The notes beneath the pieces are model-generated. The model saw only the letters and a program-made list of their open reading frames with translations. It had not been told where the DNA came from and searched no databases. From DHVE2 group archaeon (GTDB lineage Archaea > Thermoplasmatota > Thermoplasmata > Thermoplasmatales > Aciduliprofundaceae), in NCBI GenBank assembly GCA_026993785.1, contig JALWRZ010000014.1:40323-104322 (forward strand): a DNA stretch of 64,000 nucleotides, written 5' to 3'. Within the stretch, counting starts at the first letter, position 1. Each line of letters starts with the position of its first letter. Positions 16,280 to 24,580 of the stretch are shown piece after piece. Position numbers and translations under genes: made by a program.

Positions 16280-16935
16280 TGATAAGGAAAGCAAGCATAA
16301 ATGGAAGTCCCTTCGTGGGAGTATATGCGGCATGCAACAACTCCATAGCCATTCTTCCCTCAGGTTTTAATGAAGATGGTATATTTCGAGATACTCTCAA
16401 AGTAGAGGTTTTTAAGACCACATTAGGTGGTTCACCCCTTGTGGGTAGCCTTATGGTTATGAATTCCAATGGTGCGGTGGTTACCAACTTTGCCGACGAT
16501 GAAGATGTGGATTTCCTCATCTCTCGCATGAATGTGCTTTTTGTGGAAGATAAGATAAATGCGGTAGGCAATGATATCCTTGCCAATGATAAAGCCGCGC
16601 TTGTGCATGTGGATTTTGACCGCAGCACCGTAAAGCTTATTGAAGATGCACTTGATGTGGAAGTTGTGAAGGGCACTATAGGCGGAATAAAAACTGTAGG
16701 CTCTGCTGCAGTGGTCACTAACAAGGGAATGATCGTGCATCCCAATGTAGAGGATAGCGAGATAGAGTTTCTCCGCGAGCTCTTTGGGGTGCCCGTGTAC
16801 ATTACTACTGCCAACTATGGGAGCATCTACTTAGGCGCTAGTTTAATTGCCAATGATTTTGGTGCTGTGGTTGGAGAGAGAACGAGCAATGTGGAAGTTG
16901 ATCGTATAGAGAACGCCCTGGATATCATAGAGTGA
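16279..16935 (+). CDS. eif6: Translation initiation factor aIF6
   Basis: Anti-association factor that binds the large ribosomal subunit. The 218-residue protein has the fivefold pseudo-repeat of eIF6, with recurrent VGSL/VGSAAVVTN strands and the N-terminal FVGVYAACNNSIAILP. It ends the S19e operon here. In many euryarchaea L18a/LX, prefoldin alpha and ftsY follow directly; in this genome they are at 53.2-54.8 kb. Its 3' end overlaps the convergent hydrolase by 11 bp. Confidence 0.96.
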   Translation: MIRKASINGSPFVGVYAACNNSIAILPSGFNEDGIFRDTLKVEVFKTTLGGSPLVGSLMVMNSNGAVVTNFADDEDVDFLISRMNVLFVEDKINAVGNDILANDKAALVHVDFDRSTVKLIEDALDVEVVKGTIGGIKTVGSAAVVTNKGMIVHPNVEDSEIEFLRELFGVPVYITTANYGSIYLGASLIANDFGAVVGERTSNVEVDRIENALDIIE

Positions 16936-17560
16936 ATACCCACACTCGAGTATTTTTTGGCAGGTCCTCCCTTGAAAATTCTATGGAATTGCCTACATAA
17001 GTTACATCTTCTTCCTTGAAATATCTCAGGAAATCATCTACAGGCACTATTCCCAGAGTTAGGCCGTCAAATTTATAGTGCATGGGAACAACTATTTTTG
17101 GCATCAGAAGTCTAACATTTTCATAGGCTTCCGTTGCATTCACCGTATAAACACCGCCCACAGGAGTAAAGAGAATGTCTATATCGCCTATTTCTTCCAC
17201 CGTTTCTTTAGAAAGTACATGGCCCAGATCACCCACGTGGAGAAGTCTTATTCCCTCGGCCTCCAGCTTGAACATGGTTATTTTGCCTCTTCGTGCACCC
17301 AGCTCCTTATCATGGTATGCGGTTATTCCCTTTATTCTAAATTCCTGAACTTGATATTCTCCTGGGGAATCAATCACCTGAAAGTTTCCCTTGATTACGC
17401 GGGTAGCATCATGGTCGAAGTGATGATGTGTGACTAGCACCACATCGGCCTTGGCTTTTGGAGCTTTTATCCCAATGGATCGGCCATCATGGGGGTCTAT
17501 GATCACCGTGATACCGCTTTTAATCTCAAAGCAGGCATGCCCATGCCACCTAACCTCCAT
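16925..17560 (-). CDS. MBL-fold metal-dependent hydrolase
   Basis: Starts MEVRWHGHACFEI with a GGAGGTGA ribosome site, which decides against an ATG five codons upstream. It has THHHFDHD, HVGDLGH and VVPMHYKFDG as metal ligands of the UlaG-like branch. At 211 residues it is close to the UPF0173 hydrolase at 7118 in overall design but clearly a separate sequence. Substrate unknown. Confidence 0.86.
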   Translation of the reverse strand: MEVRWHGHACFEIKSGITVIIDPHDGRSIGIKAPKAKADVVLVTHHHFDHDATRVIKGNFQVIDSPGEYQVQEFRIKGITAYHDKELGARRGKITMFKLEAEGIRLLHVGDLGHVLSKETVEEIGDIDILFTPVGGVYTVNATEAYENVRLLMPKIVVPMHYKFDGLTLGIVPVDDFLRYFKEEDVTYVGNSIEFSREDLPKNTRVWVFTL

Positions 17561-17614
17561 TTTATTCACCTCCAACAGAAAATTATAAAGGCCTCCTTTG
17601 ATATATTTTTTCCG

Positions 17615-18160
17615 ATGTCCCCATATCCCGTTTCCGAAGACACCTTGCTGATTCTACGCAATCTGCACTGCGGCAAGAGAACCCTGGAAATGGGTACAGG
17701 CAATGGCGCGATAGCTGTGGAGTGTGCCAAAAGAGGGAGCAAGGTTACCGCCGTGGACATAGACAGAGAGGCTATAGAGGAGCTTCAAGCACTTGCAAAA
17801 GAGATGCATCTGGAAATAGAGGCACGAATCTCCAATCTCTTTGAGAATGTTTGTGGGAAATTTGATGTGATTATTTTCAATCCTCCTTATTTACCCGGGG
17901 ATGCTAAGAGTTTAGAGGATTTACAGTGGGCTGGTGGTGGCGAATACGGGGACGAGATAATTATGAAATTTCTTAGAGAGGCAAGATATTATCTTGAAGA
18001 TGAAGGAGTGATATACCTAATACTCTCCTCCTTTAACAGGATTGATGAGATAAAGAAGATGCCCTATCACTTTGAGCTAGTGGATAAGCTCAAGCTATCT
18101 TTCCACGAGATCTATTTATATCGAGTTAAACCTATGGCGGATAAAGCTTTACCACATTGA
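17615..18160 (+). CDS. HemK-like (Mtq2-type) protein glutamine methyltransferase
   Basis: Predicted SAM-dependent enzyme that methylates the GGQ glutamine of the release factor aRF1. The protein (181 residues from the ATG at 17615) has the SAM motif LEMGTGNGAIAVECAKRG near residue 27, an acidic VDIDREA and the catalytic NPPY, which marks N5-glutamine or N6-adenine methyltransferases. The length without the long N-terminal domain of bacterial PrmC fits archaeal/eukaryotic Mtq2. The ATG at 17615 is preferred over upstream starts because an AT-rich aaaattataaa lies about 30 bp before it. Its end overlaps the DUF89 gene by 29 bp. Confidence 0.85.
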   Translation: MSPYPVSEDTLLILRNLHCGKRTLEMGTGNGAIAVECAKRGSKVTAVDIDREAIEELQALAKEMHLEIEARISNLFENVCGKFDVIIFNPPYLPGDAKSLEDLQWAGGGEYGDEIIMKFLREARYYLEDEGVIYLILSSFNRIDEIKKMPYHFELVDKLKLSFHEIYLYRVKPMADKALPH

Positions 18161-18989
18161 CATCCCTTGGCAGTCCCATATCTCTTGCTACAGGGTCACA
18201 TTTGGTGCGAAGCATATAAACTATCGGTCTCAGATCTGTCTCGCTGAGGGCCTCGTAATTTCCCATTCCCTTGGCAATTATGAGATCCGCAGAATAAAGA
18301 AGCTCTTTTATTTCAGGGGGCACAATATCCAGATCCACACCTACTGCGAAGATTCCAGTGGTTTTGACCTCGTCCACCTCCTTATGGAGACCTACATAAT
18401 AGACATCTTCTATTGTTGCATCCGATAGTATTGGTTTCCCCCGCACAAGTAATGTTATCTTATCCACGTATTTCCTAAGCTCCCGGATTAGAATTTTATC
18501 AAACACGATCTCCCCGCAGTTATCGGTGAGATAAACCACATGCCCCTTGAGATATTTCTTCAATTGCTCAGTGTCATCATGATATATTCCCTCTTTTAAA
18601 ATCTCCTGAAACTTCCTGCGAAAATCTTCAGGGTCTTTTATGCTCACCCCGAAATCAAGGATATTGCCTGCAATGGCAAGAAGCTCCGCCGCTCTGAGCT
18701 TATCCTGGCTCTTCTTATAGTATTCCAGGGCAAGGGGAAACATCTCCATGGCTATATCATTGCTCTTTCTCTTAAGCTCCTTATATGGGTCATCGGTGCC
18801 CAGGATATCGTAGACTTTTCTGTGGACGGCGGTCCATACCTTTATTGAGGGCTTTGTTTCATCAAATTTCTCACAGAGAGTCTGGAGCACACCTTTCACC
18901 ACTTCCATAGCCTTGGCAGGGTCAACAAGGTTTGCCTCAAAAACTGCTCTTCGAAGCACACACGCTGCACATTCGGGCTGGGGTTTCAT
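18132..18989 (-). CDS. DUF89/ARMT1-like metal-dependent phosphatase
   Basis: Damage-control phosphatase family (PF01937), whose members dephosphorylate harmful sugar-phosphate or cofactor by-products. The 285-residue protein starts MKPQPECAACVLRRA, the CxxC start of the archaeal branch, and has the metal-site motifs LTDNCGEIVFDK near residue 152 and AKGMGNYEAL near residue 235. A minus-strand TATA-like element near 19010-19020 is about 25 bp from the ATG, so the gene is probably leaderless. Confidence 0.85.
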   Translation of the reverse strand: MKPQPECAACVLRRAVFEANLVDPAKAMEVVKGVLQTLCEKFDETKPSIKVWTAVHRKVYDILGTDDPYKELKRKSNDIAMEMFPLALEYYKKSQDKLRAAELLAIAGNILDFGVSIKDPEDFRRKFQEILKEGIYHDDTEQLKKYLKGHVVYLTDNCGEIVFDKILIRELRKYVDKITLLVRGKPILSDATIEDVYYVGLHKEVDEVKTTGIFAVGVDLDIVPPEIKELLYSADLIIAKGMGNYEALSETDLRPIVYMLRTKCDPVARDMGLPRDVNVVKLYPP

Positions 18990-19060
18990 AGTGGAGAGAT
19001 TGGAAAGATGTATAATATTTTTGTAGTAAAGATTTTAAATGTGCACGTCCATGCATACAT

Positions 19061-20380
19061 ATGAACGATTTATCGTTTCTCACGGCTTCCCTGCCTTACG
19101 GAGTTGAGGAGGAAATCGCTCGTGGAAATTTTACCACTGCAAGGAGAATAATAAAGAGATATCTTTCTCAAGATATTCCCAAATCACTCAAATTGAGATT
19201 AGAATACGAGCTTGAGAGGATGAGAAGGTTAAGGATAGATTTTCCATACACCCGGGAGCGTGCTTTACAAATTTTACGCAGAGAGCTCAAAAATTTTAAG
19301 GACAGGGAGCTTGATAGGTGGATGTCTGAGGGTATAGTGGATTACATGCTCATTGATGGCAAAGAAAGATTTTTTGTAAGGTTCTTGGACAATATAATCT
19401 TTCTTAAACCGGAGTTGAGGAAGAGAAAAAGCAGAAATGACAAGCTCGGAGAATACTTGAGAGGGCTCATTAATCAAACTATCGAAAGAATGAACTCGGG
19501 GGATACGCATACCTATCGGGTTCACGCAGGCATAAAGCTTCACATAAAGAAAAGAATCCCGGAAGGTGAGCGATATCGTGTGTGGCTTCCTTTACCCCGG
19601 GAGAGTTTTCAGAGCTCCAAAGTTAAGATAGTGCGGGCAGAACCCTATAGCTATTATCTAAGTGATGAGGATTATGGGCAGAGAACTGTATATTTTGAGT
19701 CAAAGGAGCGGGATTATCTCCTGGAATTTGTCTATGAGATCCAGGAGGTGCGCGGTGGATTAGGGGGAGAGATTAAAAGTGAATATCTTGAAGAAAAGGC
19801 GCCTCATATTCTCTTTACACCCTATCTCAAAGAGCTGGCTAAATCGATAATAGAAGGTGTGGAGGATGAGTATGAAAAAGCGCTTCGAATATACAGGTGG
19901 GTTACTTCACATATGAACTATACATATGTGAGGGCCTACTCCACATATTCCAATATAGCTCAATTCGCTGCCTCCTCCTTACGGGGTGATTGCGGTTTTA
20001 TGGCTCTGCTATTCATTACCTTATGCCGCATTTCAGGGATGCCTGCCAAATGGCAGAGCGGATGGTTCATAACACCGAAACATGCATCGCCCCATGACTG
20101 GGCCCAGGTTTATTTGGATGGGAAATGGTATCCTGTGGATCCCTCCTTCGGAAACTGGATCAGGCATGGAGAACTTCGCAATTCCTTCTACTTTGGAAAT
20201 CTCGATGCCTTCCGCATGATCGCCAATGACGAATTTCAAGCGGATTTTGTGCCCGAGAAGAAATTTTACCGCACGGATCCCACAGATAACCAGGTGGGCG
20301 AAGTGGAATGGAGCCAGGGAAACATATATTCTGACGGCTTCTCTTCCAAACTCTATGTGAAGGAGTTTAAGCGAATATGA
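19061..20380 (+). CDS. Transglutaminase-like (papain-fold) protein
   Basis: The 439-residue protein has an N-terminal helical region of about 150 residues and a core with the Cys-His-Asp triad: Cys in SLRGDCGFMALLF (about residue 312), His in PHDWAQVYLDG and Asp in YPVDPSFGNW. Papain-fold transglutaminase-like enzymes in prokaryotes are usually cysteine proteases or amidases. No signal peptide is seen, so it probably acts in the cytosol. A TATA-like attttaaatg (19029-19038) points to a leaderless mRNA. It lies directly upstream of the CRISPR leader; no functional link is evident. Confidence 0.83.
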   Translation: MNDLSFLTASLPYGVEEEIARGNFTTARRIIKRYLSQDIPKSLKLRLEYELERMRRLRIDFPYTRERALQILRRELKNFKDRELDRWMSEGIVDYMLIDGKERFFVRFLDNIIFLKPELRKRKSRNDKLGEYLRGLINQTIERMNSGDTHTYRVHAGIKLHIKKRIPEGERYRVWLPLPRESFQSSKVKIVRAEPYSYYLSDEDYGQRTVYFESKERDYLLEFVYEIQEVRGGLGGEIKSEYLEEKAPHILFTPYLKELAKSIIEGVEDEYEKALRIYRWVTSHMNYTYVRAYSTYSNIAQFAASSLRGDCGFMALLFITLCRISGMPAKWQSGWFITPKHASPHDWAQVYLDGKWYPVDPSFGNWIRHGELRNSFYFGNLDAFRMIANDEFQADFVPEKKFYRTDPTDNQVGEVEWSQGNIYSDGFSSKLYVKEFKRI

Positions 20381-20561
20381 AGTCCGAAACTAATATCTTG
20401 TTTTCTTACTCTTATTTCTCTCCTCCCTGCAACGAATCTTTATAAATGAGCGGCATTACCGGGGATCTGTTGCAAAAATAATGTGAATGGAATAAAATCG
20501 ATGCCCACAGAGTCTTTATTCGACGAAATTTTTATCTATCTCTTTCTACTATATTCCCTTG
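20381..20561 (+). promoter_or_regulatory. CRISPR leader region
   Basis: This AT-rich stretch lies between the transglutaminase stop and the first repeat. It contains a TATA-like ctttataaatg (about 20437-20447) and a second atttttatct near 20527-20536, which is suitably placed for transcription entering the first repeat. An inverted pair TGCAAC...GTTGCA spans about 20428-20477. It is called the leader because the repeats next to it are perfect while those at the other end decay. Confidence 0.6.
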
Positions 20562-21801
20562 GTTAGAATCGGACCATGGTGGGATTGAAAGTGGGTATTC
20601 TGTAAGAAAAGCATTAAAAGAGCTAAGAGTTAGAATCGGACCATGGTGGGATTGAAAGTCAGCAGAATACGAAAGAACATTAATTGCATTGCCTAAGTTA
20701 GAATCGGACCATGGTGGGATTGAAAGATTGAAAGAGATGAGGTTGATGGAGATGCTGTTGTTTAGTTAGAATCGGACCATGGTGGGATTGAAAGTTTTAA
20801 GTGCCTCTTTTTTGGTGGGAAGATAAATAGGAGTTAGAATCGGACCATGGTGGGATTGAAAGCAAGAGGAGGTAACCATGATAATAAAAAAGCACCTCAG
20901 AGTTAGAATCGGACCATGGTGGGATTGAAAGTGGTGATGAGCAGCTTTCGCACTACAGGGGGTGCGTCTAGTTAGAATCGGACCATGGTGGGATTGAAAG
21001 TCACAGATATCTTTATCTCCTCTCCCTTCACGGCTCATGTTAGAATCGGACCATGGTGGGATTGAAAGGTAATAGAATGCGGCTCCTGAGCGGCGCAGGT
21101 CGTGATAGTTAGAATCGGACCATGGTGGGATTGAAAGGGTCTGTGTTCGCTATAGGATACGTGTCCGTATGCGTCGTTAGAATCGGACCATGGTGGGATT
21201 GAAAGGATTTTTTCATACCCGAATGGCAATTTTCCAACCTGCGTTAGAATCGGACCATGGTGGGATTGAAAGTTCTCCAATCTGTGATAATCGTCTTGAG
21301 CTCATCTTGAGGTTAGAATCGGACCATGGTGGGATTGAAAGCAGGTGGAAGTTAAAAAAAAGGAAGAATCTTCTATTTCGTTAGAATCGGACCATGGTGG
21401 GATTGAAAGGCTATGGCTGGCTTCTGGAGATATGGTATCCTTTGTATGTTAGAATCGGACCATGGTGGGATTGAAAGAGAAATCAATCACGGGATAACTC
21501 ACGCTCAAAATGTTGTTAGAATCGGACCATGGTGGGATTGAAAGAGAAGGCAACGGATGAGGAAAAGTATGAGATAAGGAGGTTAGAATCGGACCATGGT
21601 GGGATTGAAAGGTTCAATTCATTAAGCCACCCGGTGATGCCTTCAAGAGTTAGAATCGGACCATGGTGGGATTGAAATTTGAAATCCACAAGCTCAGCAT
21701 CATCAATGACAAATCTGTTAGAATCGGACCATGGTGGGATTGAAATAAGCTCTATCTCTTTTTTCCAGAGCCAGAAGATGTAAAGTTAGAACCATGATGA
21801 G
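20562..21801 (+). CRISPR. CRISPR array: 18 repeats plus a decayed 19th
   Basis: A 30-bp repeat beginning GTTAGAATCGG, with the internal palindrome ACCATGGT, and ending GGGATTGAAAG recurs at 20562, 20629, 20697, 20765, 20833, 20902, 20971, 21039, 21108, 21176, 21243, 21312, 21380, 21448, 21515, 21582, 21649 and 21717. The period of 67-69 gives spacers of 37-39 bp. The ATTGAAAG end is typical of archaeal type I/III arrays. Repeats 17 and 18 lose the last G, and a truncated copy (about 21785-21801, GTTAGAACCATGATGAG) closes the array, placing the leader at the left and transcription on the plus strand. No cas gene is in the window. Confidence 0.97.
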
Positions 21802-21910
21802 TTTAGACTATTTAAAGAAGATAGGAGATGAGGTTTATGGAGGCTGTAAAAAACGAGAAATTGGAGAATAACGAAGTAGCGAATCCAGGCGAACCATGCT
21901 ACAAAAGTAG

Positions 21911-21984
21911 CGGGCCAGGAGGGATTCGAACCCCCGACCACGGGATTAAGAGTCCCGCGCTCTACCTGGCTAAGCTACTGGCCC
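21911..21984 (-). tRNA. tRNA-Lys (CUU)
   Basis: Folds as a full cloverleaf on the minus strand: acceptor GGGCCAG/CTGGCCC, D arm GCTTAGCCAGGTAGAGC, anticodon stem CGGGA/TCCCG with loop CTCTTAA giving anticodon CTT, and T loop TTCGAAT. The discriminator base is G, as in archaeal tRNA-Lys. No intron. Confidence 0.95.
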
Positions 21985-22057
21985 GTGTAAAGGCGGATAT
22001 ACCAACTTGGATATAAATTTTTGCGATGGGAGTCTCAGCGATGGGCTAAAAACGGAA

Positions 22058-22180
22058 TGGGGCCGGCAGGATTCGAACCTGCGACCGCCCGGTTTCTCAA
22101 GCCGGATGATTTGGGGTGAAGCACCTTTTTCAAAGGGGCTCTATGAGCCGGGCGCTCTAACCTGGCTAAGCTACGGCCCC
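22058..22180 (-). tRNA. tRNA with CAU anticodon (Met or Ile2), 48-nt intron
   Basis: Minus strand. Acceptor GGGGCCG/CGGCCCC, D arm GCTTAGCCAGGTTAGAGC, T arm with TTCGAAT. The anticodon stem CCCGG/CCGGG is split by an intron at 22094-22141 between positions 37 and 38. A bulge-helix-bulge forms: central helix CUCA/UGAG, 3-nt bulges UAG and AAA, inner helix AGCC/GGCU. Splicing leaves loop CTCATAA, anticodon CAT. It lacks the AGCGGG-type start of an archaeal initiator; elongator Met and Ile2 cannot be separated with certainty here. The intron core nearly matches that of tRNA-Glu at 52540. Confidence 0.9.
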
Positions 22181-22303
22181 AGGCCTATGGAGGCATAACT
22201 CATACACCATTTTAAAATTTTCGCTGTATGGAACCAATAGATGGTCGATTATAGTGTTTGAATTCGGGAAGAGTTTTATATCATTTAGTTTCTCTCCTTT
22301 TCT

Positions 22304-22951
22304 GTGATCTGTTATATCTTCGATGTAGATGACACCCTGGTGAAATACGAAGATTTCAATTTCAAAGAGTGGTATAACTTCATCGCAGAACCAGTAGCTC
22401 GGGATCTCGGAGTTCCTCTCACTTTGGATGCATGGAGGGAGATTATTGAGGGTAAAAGAAGCAGAAGATATTCAGAAGAGTTTGGAATGCCTGCAGAGGA
22501 ATTCTGGAGAAGGGTGGATGAGAGAAATCTGGAGTACAGGAAATTCATGCTTCGTGAGGGAAGATTGAAGGTCTACGAGGATGTTGCTGCCCTTGAACTG
22601 CTGAAGGGTAAAAAGGCGGCATGGAGTACATCTTCCACTGCTTGCATAGAGTATGTCCTGGGCCTTTTTAATCTCCGAAAGTATTTTGATCTAATAATAG
22701 GGAAGGATTATGAAAATTATAGGCATCTTGAGGAAGTCAAGCCTCATCCAGGCTTTCTAAGGATAATTGTGGATAAGTTAGGGTGCGATGGATGCGTCGT
22801 AATCGGTGATGATGAGAAAGATATGCTTGCCGCCAAAAGAGCTGGATGCATGGCGATTCTGATTAAAAGAAGGTTGCAGAGCTCCAATTTTGCGGATTAC
22901 ACAATTAACTCTCTCTGGGAGCTCGTAAAGATGGATAAAAAGTTTTTATAG
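22304..22951 (+). CDS. HAD-superfamily hydrolase
   Basis: The 215-residue protein starts with the HAD nucleophile motif FDVDDTLV and has WSTSSTA (motif II Ser/Thr), a Lys in VKPHPGF (motif III) and IGDDEKDMLAAKRAG (motif IV). A helical cap lies between motifs I and II, so this is a subclass I enzyme, probably a small-molecule phosphatase. The GTG at 22304 lies about 25 bp after a TATA-like gttttatatc (22273-22282), so the mRNA is likely leaderless. Confidence 0.85.
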   Translation: MICYIFDVDDTLVKYEDFNFKEWYNFIAEPVARDLGVPLTLDAWREIIEGKRSRRYSEEFGMPAEEFWRRVDERNLEYRKFMLREGRLKVYEDVAALELLKGKKAAWSTSSTACIEYVLGLFNLRKYFDLIIGKDYENYRHLEEVKPHPGFLRIIVDKLGCDGCVVIGDDEKDMLAAKRAGCMAILIKRRLQSSNFADYTINSLWELVKMDKKFL

Positions 22952-22970
22952 TGAATGCGCATCCACTTCT

Positions 22971-23141
22971 ATGGTTCGCTGGCTATGGTACCTGAGCTTG
23001 CTGCTGCTTGGCATAGGATTGGTCTTCTATGTATCCTGGGCTTTCCTATATAATGCGTGGACAGACCTGGGTCTTTATTCAATAACCGCACCTCTTGTTA
23101 TCTTTGGTATTTTGGGACTTCTTCTCTCCCGCACTCAGTAG
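22971..23141 (+). CDS. Small membrane protein, 56 residues
   Basis: A frame from ATG 22971 to TAG encodes [14 protein letters not shown] followed by a first membrane helix, a short loop ([11 protein letters not shown]) and a second helix ending LLLSRTQ. A TATA-like tttttata at 22943-22950 is about 25 bp upstream, consistent with a leaderless start. It ends 7 bp inside the convergent proS gene. No family recognised; small two-helix proteins of this kind are common in archaea. Confidence 0.6.
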   Translation: MVRWLWYLSLLLLGIGLVFYVSWAFLYNAWTDLGLYSITAPLVIFGILGLLLSRTQ

Positions 23142-24532
23142 GGCTTAGCTACATAGGCCAAAGTGTCTGTTTCTTTTCCACATATCACGCATTTCCCCTT
23201 TCTCTTCTCCATGGGTATGCCGATTATCTTTTTCTCCGTGAGCTCCTCTATCTTGTGGCCACATTCCTCAGAGCCGCACCAGCTAACTACGGCGATTCCA
23301 TCGTGCTCCTTGATTCCCTCTAGGATATCAAAATTCTTTATTCGGGAAGCCATCTCCTTCTCCGCACGGGATAGAAGATTACTCTGAATATCGCCCAATA
23401 GTTCTCCTATTTTCTGGATGTATTCTTCTCTTCCAACGCTTATCTTCTCAAAGGTATCACGTCGTACCAGCACAACCTGTCCTTTTTCCAGATCCCTAGG
23501 GCCGATTTCAAGGCGTAGAGGCACACCCTTGAGCTCCCAGTCGTAGAACTTGTAGCCTGGGGTGTAATTATCCCTATCGTCCAGATGCACGCGATAATGT
23601 CCCTCCAACTCCCCTTTTATCTTTCTTGCCTCTTCCAGTATGCGCTCTTTATCCTTCATCACTATGGGGATTATCACCACCTGTATGGGCGCTATTTCTG
23701 GTGGTATAATTAGGCCCCTATCATCGCCGTGTATGCCGACTATGGCGCCCACCAATCTCTCACTCATCCCAAAGGTAGTTTGATGCACGTAATCATGGGT
23801 TCCATCTTCCTTGAGATATTGAATATCGTAGGCTTTGGAGAAATTCTGAAGATACTGGTGTATGGTTGCGATCTGCAAGGTTCTTCCAGAGGGCATTATG
23901 GTCTCGGCGCCTATTGAGTAGTGCGCTCCCGGAAACTTGTCCCAGTCGGCTTTGCGCACAAGCACATAGGGCAGCGCTAATTTCTTCGCTACCTTTTTCC
24001 AGATTTCTATGTTTTCTCGTATCTGCTCCTCTGCCTCCTCCGCAGTAGCATGCGCCGTATGCGATTCAAAGAAATGCACCTCGCGCACCCTTATAAACGT
24101 CCTTGTTTGCTTTGTCTCGTAGCGGAACACATTCACTATCTGGAAAATCTTGAGAGGCAGATCCGCATGAGTTCTTATCCAGAGGGAGAATAGGGGATAC
24201 ATGGCAGTTTCGCTTGTGGGTCTTAAAACGAGCTTGACATCCAGGGGCGTGGTGCCACCATGGGTGACCCAGTACACTTCGTCTTCAAACCCCTTTATAT
24301 GCTCCCCCTCCTTCTTAAACTCTGTTTCGGGTACAAGAAGTGGGAAATAGACCTCCTCATGATTGTGCTCGGTGAATATCTTGCGGAAATACTCATCTAT
24401 GTTCCTCATGAGCTTCCAACCGTAGGGGAGCCATACATGCATACCTTTTACCGGGTATCTCTTGTCCACAAGCCCTGCCTTCTCTATGACCTCATTATAC
24501 CACTCTGGAAAGTTCTGTTTAGGGAACTCCAT
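23135..24532 (-). CDS. proS: Prolyl-tRNA synthetase (archaeal/eukaryotic type)
   Basis: Charges tRNA-Pro. The 465-residue protein has class II motif 2 ([26 protein letters not shown] region), the VRPTSET block near residue 105, motif 3 [10 protein letters not shown] with the anticodon-binding domain after about residue 280, and a C-terminal zinc-ribbon-like segment (WCGSEECG and [11 protein letters not shown]). The C-terminal zinc domain and absence of the bacterial editing insert mark the archaeal form. Confidence 0.97.
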   Translation of the reverse strand: MEFPKQNFPEWYNEVIEKAGLVDKRYPVKGMHVWLPYGWKLMRNIDEYFRKIFTEHNHEEVYFPLLVPETEFKKEGEHIKGFEDEVYWVTHGGTTPLDVKLVLRPTSETAMYPLFSLWIRTHADLPLKIFQIVNVFRYETKQTRTFIRVREVHFFESHTAHATAEEAEEQIRENIEIWKKVAKKLALPYVLVRKADWDKFPGAHYSIGAETIMPSGRTLQIATIHQYLQNFSKAYDIQYLKEDGTHDYVHQTTFGMSERLVGAIVGIHGDDRGLIIPPEIAPIQVVIIPIVMKDKERILEEARKIKGELEGHYRVHLDDRDNYTPGYKFYDWELKGVPLRLEIGPRDLEKGQVVLVRRDTFEKISVGREEYIQKIGELLGDIQSNLLSRAEKEMASRIKNFDILEGIKEHDGIAVVSWCGSEECGHKIEELTEKKIIGIPMEKRKGKCVICGKETDTLAYVAKPY

Positions 24533-24580
24533 ATGCTCCGAAAAGTGTTGGGTTATTTAAAAATTCCCTTCAAAAAATTG

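Noticed and set aside
20766..21280. Long minus-strand frames with the repeated peptide FQSHHGPILT
   Set aside because: They are translations of the CRISPR repeat and have no start signals; the repeated peptide is produced by the array period.
21828..22198. Two plus-strand frames with FEPDHGIKSPAL-like peptides
   Set aside because: They read through two tRNA genes in antisense and are by-products of tRNA sequence.
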